Shown: in pieces, positions 32,226 through 39,932 of the stretch
Position numbering within the stretch: the stretch's first letter is position 1
How the letters are laid out: every line of letters starts with the position of its first letter
Assembly (NCBI RefSeq): GCF_001558695.1
Contig: NZ_LNTU01000001.1
Span: 62,001-126,000, forward strand
Direction: 5' to 3'
DNA: 64,000 nt
Source: Paramesorhizobium deserti
GTDB lineage: Bacteria > Pseudomonadota > Alphaproteobacteria > Rhizobiales > Rhizobiaceae
Notes under the pieces: generated by a model
Seen by the model: the letters and a program-made list of their open reading frames with translations, nothing else
Told to the model about the DNA's origin: nothing
The model's database searches: none
Position numbers and translations under genes: made by a program

Positions 32226-32611
32226 TCGACTTCCACTCCCAGGAGTTCGTCGAGGCCCTGCATGTGGAACAGTTGCGGCTCCACGGCGGCGCATCGGGTG
32301 TCCGTGACGAAGAAGCCCTGCTTCAATCCGCTCTTGCCCGTCCTGTCCACAAAGAGGCTTACGGAAAAGCCGATCTAAGTGTGCTGGCCGCTGCCTATCT
32401 TTTCGGCATCGTGAAAAATCATCCGTTCATCGATGGCAACAAACGTACGAGCTTCGCAGCGGCCGACCTTTTTCTTTATTTCAATGGATACAGCTTCGAA
32501 GCCGAACAAGAAGATGTCATTCAGCTTGTTCTCATGGTTGCAGCCGGAGAAATCAACGAGGAAGGAGCGGCGGCCTTTTTCCGTGATCATATCGTCGAAA
32601 TTGCTCCATAA
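32222..32611 (+). CDS. doc: Doc-type (Fic fold) toxin
   Basis: The 129-residue product has the Doc core motif HPFIDGNKRT (residues 67-76), a variant of HxFxDxNKR, on a helical Fic fold (LQSALARPVHKEAYGKADLSVLAAAYLFGIVKN before, SFAAADLFLYFNGYSF after). P1 Doc phosphorylates elongation factor Tu and stops translation; the lysine in GNK is the feature separating Doc from AMP-adding Fic enzymes. The gene begins at the ATGA overlap with the antitoxin. The motif is complete, so the toxin is probably active. Confidence 0.93.
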   Translation: MIDFHSQEFVEALHVEQLRLHGGASGVRDEEALLQSALARPVHKEAYGKADLSVLAAAYLFGIVKNHPFIDGNKRTSFAAADLFLYFNGYSFEAEQEDVIQLVLMVAAGEINEEGAAAFFRDHIVEIAP

Positions 32612-32681
32612 GAAAATAAAACAATCAGCGGCTACAACGGCTTGTGCAGCAATTGTGCGAGATAGATTCCGTCATGGGTAA

Positions 32682-33143
32682 TCAGCCGATCGCGGTGATT
32701 TCCCATTCCTTGTCGTTGACGGCGATGACGTCGCCGACGCCCTTGCCGAAGAGGGCGACCGCGACCGGCGAGACATGGGAAATCTTGCCGTGCGCGGCAT
32801 CCGCCTCGTCCTCGCCAACGATCTTCCAGGTCTGGACCTTGCCGTCCTCGTTCTCGATCGTGACCGTCATGCCGAAGCGCACCACGTCGCTGTCCGGGTC
32901 GGGCACGGAGATTTCCGCCGTTTCGCGGCGCGCCGTCCAATAGCGCAGGTCACGGGCGACGCGGGCGATCGTCTCGCGATCCTCATAGTCATTGGCCTGG
33001 TGCAGCTGCTCTTGAAGAGTCGCAACCTCGCTTTCAATCTGCTTCAGCCCTTCCGGCGTGACCAGATTGCGATGGTGACTGATGGGACGCTCGGCAATAT
33101 CAATGGGAGCGTCGTCCTGCTCCTTCGTGAATGCTCGGCTCAT
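32682..33143 (-). CDS. GreA/GreB-family transcription elongation factor
   Basis: The 153-residue product has an N-terminal coiled coil (LVTPEGLKQIESEVATLQEQLHQANDYEDRETIARVARDLRYWTARRET) and a C-terminal FKBP-like domain (FGMTVTIENEDGKVQTWKIVGEDEADAAHGKISHVSPVAVALFGKGVGDVIAV). This domain order is that of Gre factors, which enter the RNA polymerase channel and help cleave backtracked transcripts. It differs from canonical GreA in the N-terminal extension (MSRAFTKEQDDAPIDIAERPISHHRN) and could be a Gre-like regulator rather than the housekeeping GreA. It is a single gene, convergent with doc. Confidence 0.88.
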   Translation of the reverse strand: MSRAFTKEQDDAPIDIAERPISHHRNLVTPEGLKQIESEVATLQEQLHQANDYEDRETIARVARDLRYWTARRETAEISVPDPDSDVVRFGMTVTIENEDGKVQTWKIVGEDEADAAHGKISHVSPVAVALFGKGVGDVIAVNDKEWEITAIG

Positions 33144-33185
33144 TCCCCAAATCTAGGGCACAAATCCTGGGGCAACAAGGGAAAT

Positions 33186-34205
33186 CTATCCGATTTCAGC
33201 CTTTGTCAGCTCTTCCACCGGGGCCACGACACCATAGGGAATGCCGTTCCAGTTCCTCATCTCGCGGGTCGAGTAGCGGTCGAACTTGGCGCAGAGTTCC
33301 GGCTCGGAGGCGAAGAGCCGCGAAAGCAGCGCGGCGACCATCGCCTCGGAGGCCCGTGTCGCGCCATCGTCGCATTTGATGGCGAAGCCCAGTCCCAGCT
33401 CGGGCACCGCGCCGGCGAAGACGCCTTCCGCTCCCGTCTTCACGAAGACCCGGCCCGGCGCCATGCCCATCAGCATGGTGCAGGCGCGCTTCGTGCCGGC
33501 GACATAGAAGGGCTCCGCCATGCAGGCCTCGATCAGGCGCCGGGCGGCTTTCGCCCTTTCCGGGCCGAGCCCGTTGCCGGTGGCCATCCGCGCAAAGCCT
33601 TGCGCCAGATTCCTGAGCGGGATCGCATAGGTCGGGATTGAGCAGCCGTCGGTGCCGCAGAGATCGATCGCGTGTGGCGCGCCGGTGACCGCCTCCATGC
33701 TCTCGCGCACCATCTCCTGGATCTGCGAGCCGAGCGCGACGTAGCCTTTCGTCTCCAGCCCGCAATGCACGCAGGTGGAGAGGAAGCCGGCATGCTTGCC
33801 CGAGCAATTGTTGTGCAGCGGCGTCGGCTCCTTGCCGCTCTTCGCCAGTTCGATCAGGACCGGCTGGTCGAACGGCCAATGCGAACCGCATTCGAGCGCG
33901 GAAGCGTCCAGCCCGGCACGCTCGAGCATCGAGGCGGCGCGCGCGACATGCTCCGGCTCGCCGGAATGCGAGGCGCAGGCCATGGCGAGGTCGACATTAT
34001 CGAAGCCAAAGGCATCCGCCGCGCCAGTCTCGACCAGCGGCAGGGCCTGGATCGCCTTGATCGCCGAGCGGGGAAACACCGGACGGTCGATATCGCCAAG
34101 CGAAAACACCGTGCGTCCATCGCCATCGACAACCGCGATCGCCCCGCGATGGCGGCTCTCCACCACCTCGCCCCGAAAAACCTCAACGAGAACCGGATTG
34201 GTCAT
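33186..34205 (-). CDS. L-asparaginase of the Rhizobium etli (ReAV-like) type
   Basis: The 339-residue product starts MTNPVLVEVFRGEVVESRHRGAIAVVDGDG. Residues known in the R. etli enzyme appear one position earlier here: S47 and K50 in PRSAIKAIQ, S79 in CASHSGEPEHV, and the zinc-binding C134 and K137 (NNCSGKH) with C188 (GTDGCSI). This family is unrelated to the E. coli type I/II asparaginases and resembles serine beta-lactamases in fold. It hydrolyses L-asparagine to aspartate and ammonia. No signal peptide is seen. The gene is divergent from the bet operon, separated by a heptamer array. Confidence 0.92.
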   Translation of the reverse strand: MTNPVLVEVFRGEVVESRHRGAIAVVDGDGRTVFSLGDIDRPVFPRSAIKAIQALPLVETGAADAFGFDNVDLAMACASHSGEPEHVARAASMLERAGLDASALECGSHWPFDQPVLIELAKSGKEPTPLHNNCSGKHAGFLSTCVHCGLETKGYVALGSQIQEMVRESMEAVTGAPHAIDLCGTDGCSIPTYAIPLRNLAQGFARMATGNGLGPERAKAARRLIEACMAEPFYVAGTKRACTMLMGMAPGRVFVKTGAEGVFAGAVPELGLGFAIKCDDGATRASEAMVAALLSRLFASEPELCAKFDRYSTREMRNWNGIPYGVVAPVEELTKAEIG

Positions 34206-34256
34206 AATGTGCGCTTTCGTATCCAGTGCTTATTCGGAGACCTCTATAGCCGCGAT

Positions 34257-34334
34257 AGGGGAGTAGGGGAATAAGGGAGTAAGGGAGTAGGGGAGCAGGG
34301 AAAACATACTCCCCTACTCCCTTACTCCCTTTTT
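34257..34334. repeat. inverted array of gggagta/gggaataa units before betI
   Basis: The left arm (34257-34300) has five units of 7-9 bp (agggg, agtagggg, aataaggg, agtaaggg, agtaggggag). The right arm (34307-34334) has the complement (tactcccc, tactccct, tactcccttt). It lies between the divergent asparaginase and betI genes and ends in a T-run on the plus strand, directly next to the BetI operator. Confidence 0.85.
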
Positions 34335-34336
34335 TA

Positions 34337-34356
34337 TTGATTGATCAGTCAATCAA
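34337..34356. promoter_or_regulatory. BetI-type operator
   Basis: TTGATTGATCAGTCAATCAA is a perfect palindrome of 8-bp arms around TCAG, 36 bp before betI. TetR-family BetI binds sites with the same TTGATTGA core at other bet promoters and is released by choline. This is very likely the autoregulatory site of the operon. Confidence 0.85.
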
Positions 34357-34391
34357 ACATAGATTAGAACAATCCCCGAGGAGCGACAGGT

Positions 34392-34985
34392 ATGCCGAAG
34401 ATCGGAATGGAGCCCATGCGAAGGCGCGAGCTGATCAATGCAGCGATCCGCACGATCGGCCAGCGCGGCTCGCTCGACGTGACCGTGGCGCAGATCGCGC
34501 AGGAGGCGGGCGTCTCGCCGGCGCTGGCGCATCATTATTTCGGCGGCAAGGAACAGCTGATGCTTGCCACCATGCGCCATCTCCTGCACGAGCTGGGGCG
34601 GGATCTCAGTATCGCGCTGCGCCGGGCTTCCAGCCCACGCGAGCGGATCTCGGCGATCATCGCGGTCAACTTCTCCGCCTCGCAGTTCGCGCCGGAGACG
34701 GTCGCCGCATGGCTCACCTTCTATGTGCATGCGCAGCAATCGGCGGAGACGCGGCGGCTTTTGCGCGTCTATGCCCGCAGGCTGCATTCCAATCTCGCCG
34801 AGGCGCTGGCCGGGATCACCGGCCGGACGCAAGCGCGGTTCATCGCCGAGGGCGCGGGCGCGCTGATCGACGGGCTCTATATCCGCCACGCACTCGGCGC
34901 AGACGCCCCTGATGCCGCCTCGGCGACCGCCCTCGTCGAAGATTACATCGCCACCAAACTCGCAATATCCGGAGCCACCGCATGA
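34392..34985 (+). CDS. betI: BetI, TetR-family repressor of choline/betaine genes
   Basis: The 197-residue product starts [56 protein letters not shown], the BetI HTH (about residues 28-52), followed by a helical ligand domain ([37 protein letters not shown]). BetI represses the bet operon until choline is present. GAGGAG lies eight bases before ATG 34392. The stop overlaps the betC start in an ATGA. The palindrome at 34337-34356 is its probable operator. Confidence 0.96.
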   Translation: MPKIGMEPMRRRELINAAIRTIGQRGSLDVTVAQIAQEAGVSPALAHHYFGGKEQLMLATMRHLLHELGRDLSIALRRASSPRERISAIIAVNFSASQFAPETVAAWLTFYVHAQQSAETRRLLRVYARRLHSNLAEALAGITGRTQARFIAEGAGALIDGLYIRHALGADAPDAASATALVEDYIATKLAISGATA

Positions 34986-36517
34986 GCAGCCGCCTATCCC
35001 GCCCGAATATCCTGATCGTGATGGTGGATCAGATGAACGGCACATTGATGCCGGACGGTCCCGCTCCCTTCCTGTATGCGCCGAACCTGAAGGCGCTGGC
35101 CGAGCGCTCGGCGCGCTTCGCCAACACCTACACGGCCTCGCCGCTCTGCGCCCCTGCCCGCGCCTCCTTCATGTCCGGGCAACTGCCGTCGCGCACCCGC
35201 GTCTATGACAATGCGGCCGAATTCGCCTCCGACATTCCGACCTATGCGCATCATTTGCGCCGGGCCGGCTATTACACCGCGCTTTCCGGCAAGATGCATT
35301 TCGTCGGGCCGGATCAGCTGCATGGCTTCGAGGAGCGGCTGACGACCGATATCTATCCCGCCGATTTCGGCTGGACGCCTGACTATCGCAAGCCCGGCGA
35401 GCGGATCGACTGGTGGTATCACAATCTCGGCTCCGTCACCGGCGCGGACGTGGCCGAGATCACCAACCAGATGGAATATGACGACGAGGTCGCGTTCCAT
35501 GCCACGCAGAAGCTCTATCAGCTCGCCCGCCAGTCGGACGATCCGGCGCGGCGGCCCTGGTGCCTTACCGTCTCCTTCACCCATCCACACGATCCTTATG
35601 TGGCGCGGCGGAAATATTGGGACCTCTACGAGGGTTCGCTGGCGCTCGACCCCAAGATCGACGCCATCCCCTTCGAAGAGCAGGACCGGCATTCGCAGCG
35701 GCTGATGCACGCCTGCGACCACACCAATTTCGACATCACGCCGGAGCATGTCCGCCGCGCGCGGCAGGGCTATTTCGCCAATATCAGCTATATCGACGAC
35801 AAGCTCGGCGAGATTCTCGAAGTGCTGCGCATGACGCGGATGCTCGACGATACGGTCATCGTCTTCGCCTCCGATCATGGCGACATGCTGGGCGAGCGCG
35901 GCATGTGGTTCAAGATGAGCTTCTTCGAGGGCTCGGCCCGCGTACCGCTGATGATCGCCGGGCCTGACATCACTCCGCAGCTGATCGAGGATCCCGTTTC
36001 CACGCTCGACATCAACCCGACGCTTGCCGCGCTCGCCGGCATCGACCTCTCGGCCGTCGCGCCCTGGACGGACGGCCAGAACCTGCTGCCACTTCTCGAC
36101 GGCGCCAGCCGTGTGGGCAGCGTGCCAATGGAATATGCGGCCGAGGGCTCAGAGGCGCCGCTCGTTGCGCTGCGCGCGGGTCGCTACAAGTTCGTCCATT
36201 GCGAGATCGATCCGCCGCAACTCTTTGATCTTGAATCCGATCCTCTGGAGCTGACCAACCTCGCCGCCGACCCGGCGCATGGCGATCTTGTGGCGGAATT
36301 CAAGGCCAAGATCAAAGCGCGCTGGGACATGGCGGCCTTCGATGCGGCGGTGCGTGAGAGCCAGGCGCGGCGCTGGGTGGTCTATGAGGCGCTACGCAAC
36401 GGGGCCTACTACCCCTGGGACTACCAGCCCCTGCAGAAGGCGTCGGAACGCTACATGCGCAACCACATGGACTTGAACGTCCTGGAAGAGAACGCCCGCT
36501 ACCCGCGCGGCGAATGA
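34982..36517 (+). CDS. betC: choline-sulfatase BetC
   Basis: The 511-residue alkaline-phosphatase-fold sulfatase starts [20 protein letters not shown]. The formylglycine cysteine is C56 in [13 protein letters not shown] (C-x-P-x-R), and the metal ligands include D16 and the late [28 protein letters not shown]. BetC frees choline from choline-O-sulfate, feeding BetA and BetB. Its presence between betI and the dehydrogenases is typical of rhizobia. There is no signal peptide, so it acts in the cytoplasm. The start is translationally coupled to betI. Confidence 0.97.
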   Translation: MSSRLSRPNILIVMVDQMNGTLMPDGPAPFLYAPNLKALAERSARFANTYTASPLCAPARASFMSGQLPSRTRVYDNAAEFASDIPTYAHHLRRAGYYTALSGKMHFVGPDQLHGFEERLTTDIYPADFGWTPDYRKPGERIDWWYHNLGSVTGADVAEITNQMEYDDEVAFHATQKLYQLARQSDDPARRPWCLTVSFTHPHDPYVARRKYWDLYEGSLALDPKIDAIPFEEQDRHSQRLMHACDHTNFDITPEHVRRARQGYFANISYIDDKLGEILEVLRMTRMLDDTVIVFASDHGDMLGERGMWFKMSFFEGSARVPLMIAGPDITPQLIEDPVSTLDINPTLAALAGIDLSAVAPWTDGQNLLPLLDGASRVGSVPMEYAAEGSEAPLVALRAGRYKFVHCEIDPPQLFDLESDPLELTNLAADPAHGDLVAEFKAKIKARWDMAAFDAAVRESQARRWVVYEALRNGAYYPWDYQPLQKASERYMRNHMDLNVLEENARYPRGE

Positions 36518-36524
36518 GGCATCG

Positions 36525-38174
36525 ATGGAAGCGGATTTCGTCATCATCGGCTCTGGCTCGGCGGGCTCGGCTCTCGCCTACCGCCTTTCGGAGAACGGCA
36601 AGCACTCGGTGATCGTCATCGAATATGGCGGCACGGATATCGGCCCGTTCATCCAGATGCCGGCCGCCCTTTCCTTCCCGATGAACATGGCGACCTATGA
36701 TTGGGGCTTCGCCTCGGAGCCGGAGCCGCATTTGGGAGGCCGCAGCCTGGTGACCCCGCGCGGCAAGGTGATCGGCGGCTCCTCCTCGATCAACGGCATG
36801 GTCTATGTGCGCGGACACGCCCGCGATTTCGACCATTGGGCGGAGGTGGGCGCGCGCGGCTGGGCCTATGCGGATGTGCTGCCCTATTTCAAGCGCATGG
36901 AGAATTCGCATGGCGGCGAAGAAGGCTGGCGCGGCACCGACGGGCCACTGCACGTCCAGCGCGGCAGCCGCAGCAATCCGCTGTTCCATGCCTTCGTGGA
37001 GGCAGGCAAGCAGGCGGGCTTTGAGGTCACCGAGGACTATAACGGCTCGAAGCAGGAAGGCTTCGGCGCCATGGAGCAGACGATCTATCGCGGCCGCCGC
37101 TGGTCCGCCGCCAATGCCTATCTGAAGCCGGCGCTGAAACGCCAGAATGTGAGTCTTGTCAGGGCGTTGGCGCGCAGGATTGTCATCGAGAATCAACGCG
37201 CGACGGGCGTCGAGATTCAGCGGGGCTCGAAAATCGAGACCATCAAGGCGCGGCGCGAGGTGGTTATCTCAGCCTCCTCGATCAACTCGCCGAAGCTGCT
37301 GATGCTTTCCGGCATCGGCCCCGCCGCGCATCTCAAGCAACACGGCATCGAAGTGATCGCCGACCGTCCCGGCGTCGGCCAGAACCTGCAGGACCATCTG
37401 GAGGTCTATATCCAGCAGGAGTGCGTCCAGCCGATCACGCTCTATTCCAAGCTCAACCTTTTCTCCAAGGCGCGGATCGGCGCGGAATGGCTGTTCTTCA
37501 AGACCGGCGACGGGGCGACCAATCATTTCGAGAGCACCGCCTTCCTGCGCTCGAAACCGGGCGTCGAATATCCGGATATTCAATATCATTTCCTGCCTGT
37601 CGCAATCCGCTATGACGGCAAGGCGGCCGCGGAAAGCCACGGCTTCCAGACGCATGTCGGGCCGATGCGCTCGAAATCGCGCGGCTCGGTGGCCTTGCGT
37701 TCCGCCGACCCGCTGGAGAAGCCGAAGATAGTCTTCAACTACATGTCGCATGAGGATGATTGGGCGGAGTTCCGCCATTGCGTGCGGTTGACACGGGAGA
37801 TATTCGGGCAGCACGCCTTCGATCCCTATCGCGGGCGCGAAATCCAGCCGGGCGAGAGCGTGCAAACGGATGAGGAGATCGATGATTTCATCCGCGCGCA
37901 TGCGGAAAGCGCGTTCCATCCCTGCGGCACAGCCAGGATGGGGGCGAAGGACGATCCATTCGCTGTCGTTGATCCCGAATGCCGGGTCATTGGCGTCGAG
38001 GGCTTGCGTGTGGCGGATTCCTCGATCTTCCCGCGCATCACCAATGGCAATCTGAACGCCCCCTCCATCATGACCGGCGAAAAGGCGGCGGATCATATTC
38101 TGGGGGTGGAGCCGTTGCCGCGGTCAAATCAAGAACCGTGGATCAATCCGCACTGGCAGGTTTCGGACAGATGA
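36525..38174 (+). CDS. betA: choline dehydrogenase BetA (GMC oxidoreductase)
   Basis: The 549-residue FAD enzyme starts [25 protein letters not shown], with the dinucleotide-binding GSGSAGS at residues 9-15. It has [34 protein letters not shown] (GMC signature 1) and [20 protein letters not shown] (signature 2). The C-terminal HPCGTARMG holds the conserved His, and [21 protein letters not shown] follows. It oxidises choline to betaine aldehyde. It begins seven bp after betC. A RIME-like element, rather than a short gap, separates it from betB. Confidence 0.97.
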   Translation: MEADFVIIGSGSAGSALAYRLSENGKHSVIVIEYGGTDIGPFIQMPAALSFPMNMATYDWGFASEPEPHLGGRSLVTPRGKVIGGSSSINGMVYVRGHARDFDHWAEVGARGWAYADVLPYFKRMENSHGGEEGWRGTDGPLHVQRGSRSNPLFHAFVEAGKQAGFEVTEDYNGSKQEGFGAMEQTIYRGRRWSAANAYLKPALKRQNVSLVRALARRIVIENQRATGVEIQRGSKIETIKARREVVISASSINSPKLLMLSGIGPAAHLKQHGIEVIADRPGVGQNLQDHLEVYIQQECVQPITLYSKLNLFSKARIGAEWLFFKTGDGATNHFESTAFLRSKPGVEYPDIQYHFLPVAIRYDGKAAAESHGFQTHVGPMRSKSRGSVALRSADPLEKPKIVFNYMSHEDDWAEFRHCVRLTREIFGQHAFDPYRGREIQPGESVQTDEEIDDFIRAHAESAFHPCGTARMGAKDDPFAVVDPECRVIGVEGLRVADSSIFPRITNGNLNAPSIMTGEKAADHILGVEPLPRSNQEPWINPHWQVSDR

Positions 38175-38185
38175 AAGTCCATGCT

Positions 38186-38345
38186 CACCCCCCTCTGCCC
38201 TGCCGGGCATCTCCCCCTCAAGGGGGGAGATTGGCTTGCAGCAACGACGGCCTCCATCCTCTACTGTCTGCGATTGGCAGCAGCGCAAATGAGAGCGTAA
38301 TCTCCCCCCTTGAGGGGGAGATGTCCGGCAGGACAGAGGGGGGTC
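38186..38345. repeat. RIME-like mosaic element between betA and betB
   Basis: Two palindromic units (cacccccctctgccctgccgggcatc..., ccccctcaaggggggagattgg, and aatctcccccc-ttgagggggagatg...ggacagaggggggtcc) flank a spacer with tgcgattggcagcagcgcaaatg. The element fills most of the 212-bp betA-betB gap. Long hairpins here could uncouple or attenuate betB expression from the operon. Confidence 0.88.
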
Positions 38346-38386
38346 CTACAACAGCTAATTTCCAAATCGCAGGAACACCCTAACCC

Positions 38387-39850
38387 ATGCGCGCACAACC
38401 CAAGGCATCGCACTTCATCAACGGCGAATTCGTGGAGGACAAGGCGGGCAAGCCGCTGCCGGTCATCTACCCGGCGACGGGCGAGGAAATCGCAAAGCTG
38501 CATTCCGCCACGCCGGCCATTATCAAACAGGCAGTGCAGGCCGCCGCACATGCGCAAGGGGCATGGGCGGCGCTGAAGCCAGTCGAGCGCGGGCGCATTC
38601 TTCGGCGCACGGCGGAAATCCTGCGCGAGAAGAACAGGCAGCTTTCGGAGCTCGAAACGCTCGATACCGGCAAGGCGCTCCAGGAGACGCTGGTGGCGGA
38701 TGCGGCCTCCGCGGCGGATGCGCTGGAATTTTTCGGCGGCATCATCGCCGGCTTCAACGGCGAGTTCGTCGAGCTGGGCGGCTCCTTCGCCTATACGCGG
38801 CGCGAGCCGCTGGGGGTCTGCGTCGGCATCGGCGCGTGGAACTATCCGATCCAGATCGCGGCATGGAAATCCGCCCCGGCGCTCGCCATGGGCAACGCCT
38901 TCATCTTCAAGCCTTCCGAGAACACGCCGCTTTCGGCGCTGGCGCTGGCGGAAGCCTATAAAGAGGCTGGGCTGCCGGATGGGCTTTTCAATGTCGTGCA
39001 GGGTTTCGGCGATGTCGGCGCGGCGCTGGTCGATCACCCTGATGTGGCCAAGGTTTCGCTCACCGGCTCTGTGCCGACGGGCAAGCGCATCATGGCCCAG
39101 GCCGGGGCCCATCTGAAGCATGTCACGATGGAGCTTGGCGGCAAGTCGCCGCTGATCGTCTTTGACGATGCCGATCTCGAAAGCGCCATTGGCGGCGCGA
39201 TGCTCGGCAATTTCTATTCCACCGGGCAGATCTGCTCGAACGGCACCCGCGTTTTCGTGCATGAGAATATCCGCGAGCGCTTCGTCGAGCGGCTTGTCGA
39301 GCGCACGCGCACCATCCGCATCGGCGACCCCATGGATGAGGCGACGCAGATGGGGCCACTGGTCAGCGCCGCCCAGCGCGACAAGGTTCTCTCCTATATC
39401 GAGAAGGGCAAGGCAGAGGGCGCGACGCTTGCCTGCGGCGGGGCCAAGCCGCATTTGCAGGGCTTCGAGAAGGGCTTCTTCATCGAGCCGACCGTCTTCA
39501 CCGCCGTGACCGACGGGATGACCATCGCGCGGGAGGAAATCTTCGGGCCTGTCATGAGCATCCTCGACTTTTCCGATGAGGACGAGGTGATCGCGCGCGC
39601 CAACGACACGGAGTTCGGCCTTGCGGCCGGTGTATTCACCGGCGACCTCCAGCGCGGCCATCGCGTCATTGGCCAGATCAAGGCGGGCACCTGCTGGATC
39701 AACGCCTATAACCTCACCCCGGTGGAAGTGCCCTTCGGCGGCTACAAGCAATCCGGCATCGGGCGCGAAAACGGCATCGCCGCGCTCTCCCACTACAGCC
39801 AGATCAAGACGGTGTATGTGGAGATGGGGCGGGTGGAAAGTCCGTATTGA
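38387..39850 (+). CDS. betB: betaine-aldehyde dehydrogenase BetB
   Basis: The 487-residue NAD-dependent aldehyde dehydrogenase starts [34 protein letters not shown]. It has [38 protein letters not shown], the glutamate in [18 protein letters not shown], and the catalytic Cys in [14 protein letters not shown] (C283). [28 protein letters not shown] is a typical BetB C-terminus. It turns betaine aldehyde into glycine betaine, an osmoprotectant and carbon source. The stop at 39848-39850 runs straight into an inverted repeat array shared with pbpC. Confidence 0.97.
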   Translation: MRAQPKASHFINGEFVEDKAGKPLPVIYPATGEEIAKLHSATPAIIKQAVQAAAHAQGAWAALKPVERGRILRRTAEILREKNRQLSELETLDTGKALQETLVADAASAADALEFFGGIIAGFNGEFVELGGSFAYTRREPLGVCVGIGAWNYPIQIAAWKSAPALAMGNAFIFKPSENTPLSALALAEAYKEAGLPDGLFNVVQGFGDVGAALVDHPDVAKVSLTGSVPTGKRIMAQAGAHLKHVTMELGGKSPLIVFDDADLESAIGGAMLGNFYSTGQICSNGTRVFVHENIRERFVERLVERTRTIRIGDPMDEATQMGPLVSAAQRDKVLSYIEKGKAEGATLACGGAKPHLQGFEKGFFIEPTVFTAVTDGMTIAREEIFGPVMSILDFSDEDEVIARANDTEFGLAAGVFTGDLQRGHRVIGQIKAGTCWINAYNLTPVEVPFGGYKQSGIGRENGIAALSHYSQIKTVYVEMGRVESPY

Positions 39851-39932
39851 GAGGGGAGTAAGGGAATAGGGGAATAAGGGAGTAGGACGACATATTCCCC
39901 TACTCCCCTACTCCCCTACTCCGCTACTCCCT
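39851..39932. repeat. inverted array of gggagta/ggggaata units between betB and pbpC
   Basis: The left arm (39851-39886) has units ggggagtaa, gggaatag, gggaataa, gggagtag. The right arm (39893-39932) has the complements ttcccctactcccctactccccta and related units. The pbpC stop (complement of 39908-39910) and its final residues lie inside the right arm. The convergent betB gene ends at the left edge. Confidence 0.88.

Noticed and set aside
34257-34334. Possible CRISPR-like array
   Set aside because: The units are only 7-9 bp, lack unique spacers of constant length and are arranged as an inverted pair. No cas genes are present.
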